This document shows positions 58,001 to 64,000 of a DNA stretch of 64,000 nucleotides, in pieces; position 1 is the stretch's first letter, and every line of letters begins with the position of its first letter. A program made the translations under genes and the position numbers. The notes beneath the pieces were generated by a model. That model worked only from the letters and a program-made list of their open reading frames with translations. It did no database searches and was not told the origin of the DNA. Origin of the DNA: Jaltomata sinuosa (taxonomy: Eukaryota; Streptophyta; Magnoliopsida; Solanales; Solanaceae); contig QJPP01003142.1 in NCBI GenBank assembly GCA_003996215.1, positions 1-64,000 on the forward strand. Reading direction: 5' to 3'.

Positions 58001-58377
58001 ATTTTACATCAGGCCAAACAGCCAAACAAAATAACGACAGTAAGCAAATAGCACTGAATAAAGATAGATAAGCTAAACAACGCAAGCGTTGTAATTTAAG
58101 CAAAGTTTCTGGGCAGTATTAAAATAGCTAAATGAACTAGGGAATGGGTTAATCTTTGAGCATTTGCAAGTGAAGAGCAAGTGTAGATGATAAACACTAT
58201 AAAGCGTTCATCCTTTACCCCATATGTTCATAAGAACACACTCTTTAGAATTTTAGATTCAAACAAGAGAATAAACATTATAAAATTTAATCAATCCATA
58301 CGAAACAGGCATAAAATGAGTAAACGGCAAAACAAAAAATAACAGAAAGTGAAAATGGAAGCGATGTTACCTCTTTT
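55074..58377 (+). repeat. LTR-like sequence of an unclassified element, cut by the next insertion
   Basis: TGTTACGACACATTTTGAAC opens a 3.3 kb non-coding stretch. The early segment GAGTCGCCACTTAATTTTTAGG followed by a GGGGTAAGGGTT motif is one I associate with repetitive LTR sequence in Solanaceae. No genes, only A-rich runs such as repeated GAAAATACTCTTT near 57245-57375. The right end is lost at 58378. Assignment is tentative. Confidence 0.3.
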
Positions 58378-61300
58378 TGTAATGACCTGTTTAGTCATTA
58401 TTAAAAGATATCTCATTATGGGTGATCTATTCGTGTGAAGAGCGAGTTAGAAAAACTTCCGAGTTGGGGAGTTGGAAATTTTGAGCTAGGCTAGTCTTAG
58501 ATGAATTCAGAGCGAGGTAAGGTCTAGGACAATCTGAAAAAGGATTGGGTAAAATGTCTAAGGTTGAACTAATTTTTCCATTAGCTAAGGTGTTAAGGAG
58601 TCTGTAGGACTTTTCATAAGTGAATTCGGGTGAGTAGAACTCCCGATATCGAAGTTGACGTGAAAGGGTTGGTTAGGAACGTCAAGATTTAAAGTGTGTT
58701 TTGAAATGGGCTATTTTTGGAGATTTTTTGAGGTTCTGTTCTATGTCAACCGCTATAGCGGTTGACACTGTGCTACAACAACGAACGCTATAGCGGAGAA
58801 ATTCCCGCTATAGGAGAAGTCAAAAGTGGTCAACCCGCTATAACAGGCGCCTTCCGCTACGGCGGTACCGCTATAGTGGTAATTAGGACTCTATAGCAGA
58901 ACGACGGGATCAGAAAACCTAAAATGGGTTTTATAATTTCATTCTCTCCCCTTCAGCCCCAAAAAATAGATGAGGGTTACTCCAAAAACCCTCCTAGGCT
59001 GCTCCAAGGCTTGGGAGCCATAGGGAGGGGAGATTCCAGCTAAAAGGACGTGAAACCATAGATTTTGGGCCTGTCATCCATTAGGAAATACCTTCATAGA
59101 GCCAGAAAATGCATTGTCCAGCTGCGTGGCGTCCAGGTAGGCTAGGTTTTCTTTCATTGAGTAGACTTTGATCTGTTTCCATTTCATATTGTTGTCATAG
59201 AAGGAAAAGAGAAATTATGTTTAGGCCTTCGGGCACGGAGTCTAGATGAACATTGTATGGTTTGGTTGGTTTACTGATTAGGGATTGATAATGTCAGAGT
59301 GATGTGCTTTATTCTGGGTTGTTTATACATGTCAAGTTGGGTTCAGAAAACTAGATTGTTGGTAAGGTTTAGGAAATCGAAAATGCTATGGTTAATTAAA
59401 TTACTAGTTTAAAGGAAGTTTCGGGGATGATTCTGATGTAAAAGAAGTATAGTAAACTAGAATGGCTAAAGTACCAATATTGGGGGATGTCTTTCTCATG
59501 TTGTATATGTCTTAAGAGAAGGGCCCGGAATTGATGTATCGACAAATATGTGTCTAAAGGGTAAGCCATGGATTAGTTTTTGGGCGGGTCTAATTATACA
59601 TTATTGTTTGTATTTGTTGATGGTCCCATGAGTGGACCGGATTTAATTGTTGAAAATGTGATTATTGCTTATCGGCCTATGAGACGCCGGGTAGTTAAAT
59701 TTAAGTGTGAAGTTGGTCTTAGTGTAGGCCGAGAAGACATGTTGAACACTTAGGTGATGGTTATAGTTTTTCTAATATGCAATATGTGTTCATGTATGAG
59801 ATGCATGCTTAAGGGATAAAATTGTGAATGTCTAATTATCCGGGTGTCAATTATGTGAAATAAACGTGCTGTGTTGCTTATTAATTTACAAGTGTGTTTT
59901 GTTCATTAAATATTGACTGGTTGAATTGTGTATGATATTTGGTTGGCTCGGGTACCATTCCTGGTACAGGATACATTCGGTTGGCTAGGGTACCATGCCT
60001 GGTATGGGATACATATTCGATTGGCTTGGGTACCACACCTGGTATGAGATATATTTAGTTGGCTCGGGTACCACGCCTGGTATGAGATACTAATAGTTGG
60101 CTCGGGTACCACGCTTGGTACAAATTATATATTGGTTGGCTCGGGTACCACGCTTGGTACAAGTTTATTTATTCATTATTGATTGTGTTTGTCGATGGTT
60201 CCATGAGTGGACTGGGTTGATTGTTGAATCTGTAATTGATTGTATTGGTCCTTGAGTGGTCAGGTTGTTACACTTAAATGTGGGGATGGTCTTGGGGTGG
60301 ACCGGTCATCACATGTTAATACTTAGGTGTTGGTCTAGGTATCCTTGTTTGGTCCGGTTATGTAAACAGGATACATGTTTGTTGTCACTGAGAATTGTCA
60401 ATGTCAGTTAGACTTATTACGTGTGGTTGATAAGCTAAGAAGGTAGACTGAGAGTCTGGAGTTATGTCACTAGCTGTTGTTGCATGTTGTACTACTTTAC
60501 TCAGTACGAGTTTACTTACTGCTCTTTACATGTTGGGTTCCTGAGAGGGTCAGGATTTACTATTACTTGACATATATATTGGTCTTTGAGGGCCGGGTTG
60601 GTGTGCTTAAGTGATAAGGTGGTTTATTCTGTAAACTAGGGTCATATGTTAAATGGCATAGATGATGTCCTAGGGATCCTTGGGAAGTCCGGGTAACTTG
60701 CAAGCCGTGATACATTTATAGGTGGTCTGGTTACTCGCATAGTCGGGCATGACTTATATAGTTATTGAGTCCGATTGTTGACTGGGGTTTTTATTGATAG
60801 TCATATGGACTTGGTTGCTTCACATTGTCTGGTAATATTGAGTTAAGGTCATACCCTTGCAATTCCTATTTTGGCAAGAGTGACGGATCGGTAATGCCTG
60901 GGCTAGTTGGTCCCAAGAATAGGGGTTGTGAGGCATAATGCTTGATGGGTTCAAGACGGGTGAACTTGGAGGGCCTAAGGTTCCTAGAGAGTGAGGTTTG
61001 ACTAGGTTAGTGGGACAAGACTAGTATTCTGTGAGCGCCTGAACCGGCAGGAAGTCTAGTGTTAAGGTTTGACTTGGGAAGTCTAGTGCAAAATGTGACT
61101 TGGAAAGTCTAGAGTTAAGCGTGACCTGGGAGGAGTCCTAGTGTTTTGCTGGATCAGAATCCGATAGTGCAGAGACTCTCAGCTGTGGAGTTGATAGCGG
61201 AGCAGGGTAAGAAGGCTTAGGAAAAGACATAAAGGTTCTTAGGGTTAATATCGGGGTGGTAAAAGTGGATGTTAAAGGAATGGATTATTGTAACTTATTG

Positions 61301-61740
61301 TATGTTTTCCCTTGAATTCTTATATGATGGTATACAGTGGATTCGGGTCAACCGATGATGCCTACCAGTATGTATTATTTGTACTGATTCTACTCTTGCT
61401 ATACCTTTTGGGTATAGTATGGTTGCAGGGTCGGTGATGTTTTATAGGTAGAGAAAGACGGCGATCTTCAGCAGCTTCTATCTTGTTTCCATGGTGGGTG
61501 TTGTATCCTCTTACATTTCTATTTTACTCCTATAGTAGCTCTTCTACCTGTTTAGACTAGATCCTAGGGAGGGTTGTTTTCCAGTTTAGAAAATGGTTTA
61601 TTGTCTTTTTGTATAAAAATGAGGTTATTTACTATTATACTTTGTTTTCCGCAATTTACCTGTTAGATTGGGTGGTAAGGGTTCATTTATCTAGGTGCTT
61701 AGAGTAGGCACCCGCACAGCCCGATAGTGGGGTCATGACA
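58378..61740 (+). repeat. 5' LTR of the plus-strand non-autonomous element
   Basis: TGTAATGACCTG to GGGGTCATGACA, 3363 bp. The first ~300 bp resemble Tekay LTRs (GAGCTAGGCTAG, GAGCGAGGTAAGGTCTAGG). CCGCTATAGCGG array at 58748-58905; a region shared with the 48468-51400 LTR from ~58980 (CTCCAAAAACCCTCC, CCAGGTAGGCTAGG); six GTACCA-TGGTAC units at 59950-60165; GACTTGGGAAGTCTAG units at 61070-61140. Confidence 0.9.
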
Positions 61741-61742
61741 GA

Positions 61743-61760
61743 TGGTATCAGAGCCTAGGT
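61743..61760 (+). other. tRNA-Met primer-binding site
   Basis: TGGTATCAGAGCCTAGGT two bases after the LTR end. Confidence 0.93.
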
Positions 61761-63968
61761 TACTGGTCTCCCAGTACAAGAGCAAAATGTCAAATATAGT
61801 CCTACGGATTGGTATGTTGACGTCCACATCTAATCTTTGGGAAGCTATGAAACATTCTAGGAAACATCTCTCTTCTTTCATTTCTTTTGTGCAGTTAGTT
61901 ACTTGCTTGTATGGGTTGAGTCCAATTGGTATCTCTCAATCCAATCGGTATCTCGACAAGGAAAAAAGATGTCATTTGACTCTGATTGAGATGACACAAA
62001 CAAGGGAATTGGAACCGGAAAGGTTCTAATTGGTATCTGGCCGGGGAGGCTATGTAAAGGTATGGATGCATCGGCTAATGGTCATCCATGAAGAGAATAA
62101 AAGGTAATGAAACTGATTTGATTGAGTGTTGAAGCTTGAGACTTGAGATTGTGTTTATGTGTATTAATGTTTTTTGAATGACTGCAAATGTGTGGTGTAC
62201 AATTAGTAGATTTGCTGTGAATATTGTGATCATGAAAATGTCATAACTTAGTTATGTGTTAATGATTAAGGGAATTCTTGTTTTGTTATTTCAAGTGGAA
62301 AACAGAATTCTAAATATTGGGCAGGGTCTTATTATTGGTAAAAATGATAAGGGAAAATGATATATATAATTGTGGAAACTTATGTTTCAAGTGGTTGTTA
62401 TGTGAATAAGTACCAGGGACAAGAGCTTTTATTTCTTAATAGTAGGAATTGTGGTAAGAAAGTCTTTGTGGTAACTCATGATTGTGACTTAAGGAAAAAA
62501 AATCCAGCTTAAAATTTATGATTGCTTTAATGATAAATTGCGGTATGCCTTAATTGGAATTATTTGTATTACATTCGGTTATAGACTTACCATTGATATA
62601 GATGGTAAGGGAACAGAAAGGGATTGATAACTGTGGGGAAGCTTTGGTTTCGGGACAATCAGGATTGGTTGGGAACCATAGAAAGGAAAAAGGGGGACTA
62701 GTAGTATACGATAGCGAGAATGTGTTATTGTGCGTGGTTCTGGTGTGTTTCGTAACCGATTTTATGATAATGTGGTGCTAAATTCTCAACTATGCATAGT
62801 TGAGGTTGGTATTGAGGTTATGTTTTAAGACCATAAAGCGATTTCATGTGTTAATGTTGAAAACAGGGAAGGGGAATGGGAGTATTTTGTAGAGAATGGT
62901 AAATTTTCTGGGCTGCTACTGTTGTGGGTCGCCATAACAGTGTGCAAGCTGCTATAGTGGGATGGGTAGGGCATAATCCCTGTCCTATTTTTCCCTATTT
63001 TGTTTTTTATTCCCTGGTCATTTTAAATCACTAATTGAGTTGCGACCTATTACATGAATTATTTAGCATCCATGTGCGATGAAAGGAAATGGTAGATATG
63101 GTAGCCCGAGGTATTGGTAAAATTATGGTTGACCATTGGTGGGAATAGTCACCCATGTAGAGTTTGGCAAAATGACCCGTAATTAACTGAGTAGTGTTGG
63201 ATACTGCTCATAGGATTAGATTATGAGGGTGATTATTGGCTGATTTATTATTGATGATCCTTAGTGGTAGGGTCGGTTGAGGGAGTTGGGTTATTAAATG
63301 GATTCCTTAGCATTGTTATCCCTCTTGTCAGTCATGATAATACCTAGTGTTATTGCCCATTGAGTGATGGGGGTGTGATTGCTATAGCATTGATTAAGGT
63401 GTAAGTGCCTGGGTAAAATTTCCCCTAAGACGAGAGTTGACAAAAATCTCAAGCTAGGATGGGTTCCAATGTAATTTTGGTATTGTGTGGTTTAGAGATA
63501 CGTGGTTTCTCGGGGAGTAGTGTTGATAAAACTAAGGTGATACTATGATATGTGAAGGGCATATACCCCGTAGGAAGCTTCCGGGATGGAGTTCAAGTTA
63601 GTAGAACTCTGGGTATAGCGGGAAATGGGTCGCCATGGTGGGATTTAGTCCTTGTGGCATAGGAAATTGTTTCGTTCGTTAAGTGTAAATTTCTTTTGCT
63701 CCAGTGTTTCGGTGAGACCCCAGATTTCTCGGGCACTCGGGGAGGAATACTCTTATTAGCCTGGTGCAACTCGAAGGAAGGAATTCATTGACAGAGTAGG
63801 ATCAAATTAATTTTTTGTTGAGGTTGGGTACACCAAGGGTTTTTGAAGTTTTGGTGGTTTGTGTAAGGTTATAATTACGCTATCATGGTAGAGCATTAAG
63901 GTTAAAGGGACTGTCTCATTCTTTCCCTCCGCCTTAGGGGGATGAACAATGGGTAAATTGGTATATGT
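61761..63968 (+). other. Non-coding interior of the plus-strand non-autonomous element
   Basis: No gag or pol motif in any frame. The first ~150 bases resemble the Tekay-2 leader. An acceptor-like TTTCTTTTGTGCAG ends at 61894. Degenerate CTGCTATAGTGGG words occur near 62950. It ends GATGAACAATGGGTAAATTGG before the 3' LTR, like the Tekay elements. Confidence 0.8.
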
Positions 63969-64000
63969 TGTAATGACCTGTTCAGTCATTATTAAAAGGC
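63969..64000 (+). repeat. Start of the 3' LTR of the plus-strand non-autonomous element
   Basis: TGTAATGACCTGTTCAGTCA matches the LTR start at 58378 with one difference. The rest is outside the window. Confidence 0.88.

Larger units (their letters stand above)
58378..64000 (+). mobile_element. Non-autonomous large-LTR element, plus strand, runs off the window
   Basis: 5' LTR 58378-61740, tRNA-Met primer site, 2228 bp non-coding interior, and the first 32 bp of the 3' LTR at 63969. LTR and interior are homologous to the 34205-51400 element, so both belong to one family. Confidence 0.88.

Noticed and set aside
48448..61760. tRNA genes suggested by tRNA-like 18-mers
   Set aside because: Only 3'-end complements are present, each next to an LTR end; they are primer-binding sites.

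Overview
The window looks like a heterochromatic, gene-poor stretch of a dicot nuclear genome, most likely from the nightshade family (Solanaceae). The clues are a solendovirus-like endogenous pararetrovirus, Tekay/Del-type Ty3/gypsy elements with ~2.2 kb LTRs that start TGTAACG and end GTGACA, and an Athila-type Ty3/gypsy element primed by tRNA-Asp. No intact host gene was recognised. Family names come from recognising motifs by eye; no database search was run, and the genus cannot be given.

Layout. (1) 1-10604, minus strand: an Athila-type element. It has an env-position gene (broken once), a long intact PR-RT-RNaseH-INT frame, two tRNA-Asp primer-binding sites, a truncated gag, and eight copies of a composite palindromic unit. 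(2) 10605-~17380, plus strand: a decayed endogenous pararetrovirus with coat, protease, reverse transcriptase, RNase H, a further downstream gene and a promoter-like region. (3) ~17389-20269: AT-rich repeats, a possible terminal-inverted-repeat element and a possible Helitron end. (4) 20270-~33524, plus strand: a Ty1/copia element whose 5' repeat was split by a Tekay element (20424-26225, duplication GTAGA) and whose leader was split by a solo LTR (27187-29301, duplication CTAGT). (5) 34205-51400, minus strand: a non-autonomous element with ~2.95 kb LTRs (duplication TATGT), split in its interior by a second Tekay element (38440-48145, duplication CATTT/CCTTT). (6) 52026-53793, plus strand: a small copia element with gag but almost no pol (duplication CGTAG/CGTAA). 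(7) 53794-58377: mostly unannotated, with an LTR-like start at 55074. (8) 58378-64000, plus strand: another member of the non-autonomous family, with a 3.36 kb LTR, a tRNA-Met primer site, a non-coding interior and the start of its second LTR at 63969. It runs off the window.

How the parts relate. The nesting gives an order of events: the copia element is older than Tekay-1 and the solo LTR, and the non-autonomous element is older than Tekay-2. The non-autonomous elements share terminal sequences, the tRNA-Met primer site and leader sequence with the Tekay elements, so they were probably mobilised by Tekay proteins. Exon-like islands at 33525-34204 and 51406-52025 may be the tail of a host gene split by the 17 kb nested block.

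Most striking pattern. Unrelated LTR families here each carry an array of short GC-rich palindromes (TGACGGWCCGTCA, CCGCTATAGCGG, CCACGGTCCGTGG) in the first ~530 bp of the LTR. The Tekay and non-autonomous LTRs add further inverted-repeat words downstream (GTACCAGGCGTGGTAC, GACTTCCCAAGTC, GGTCT-n-AGACC). This is the part of the window most likely to be under-described.
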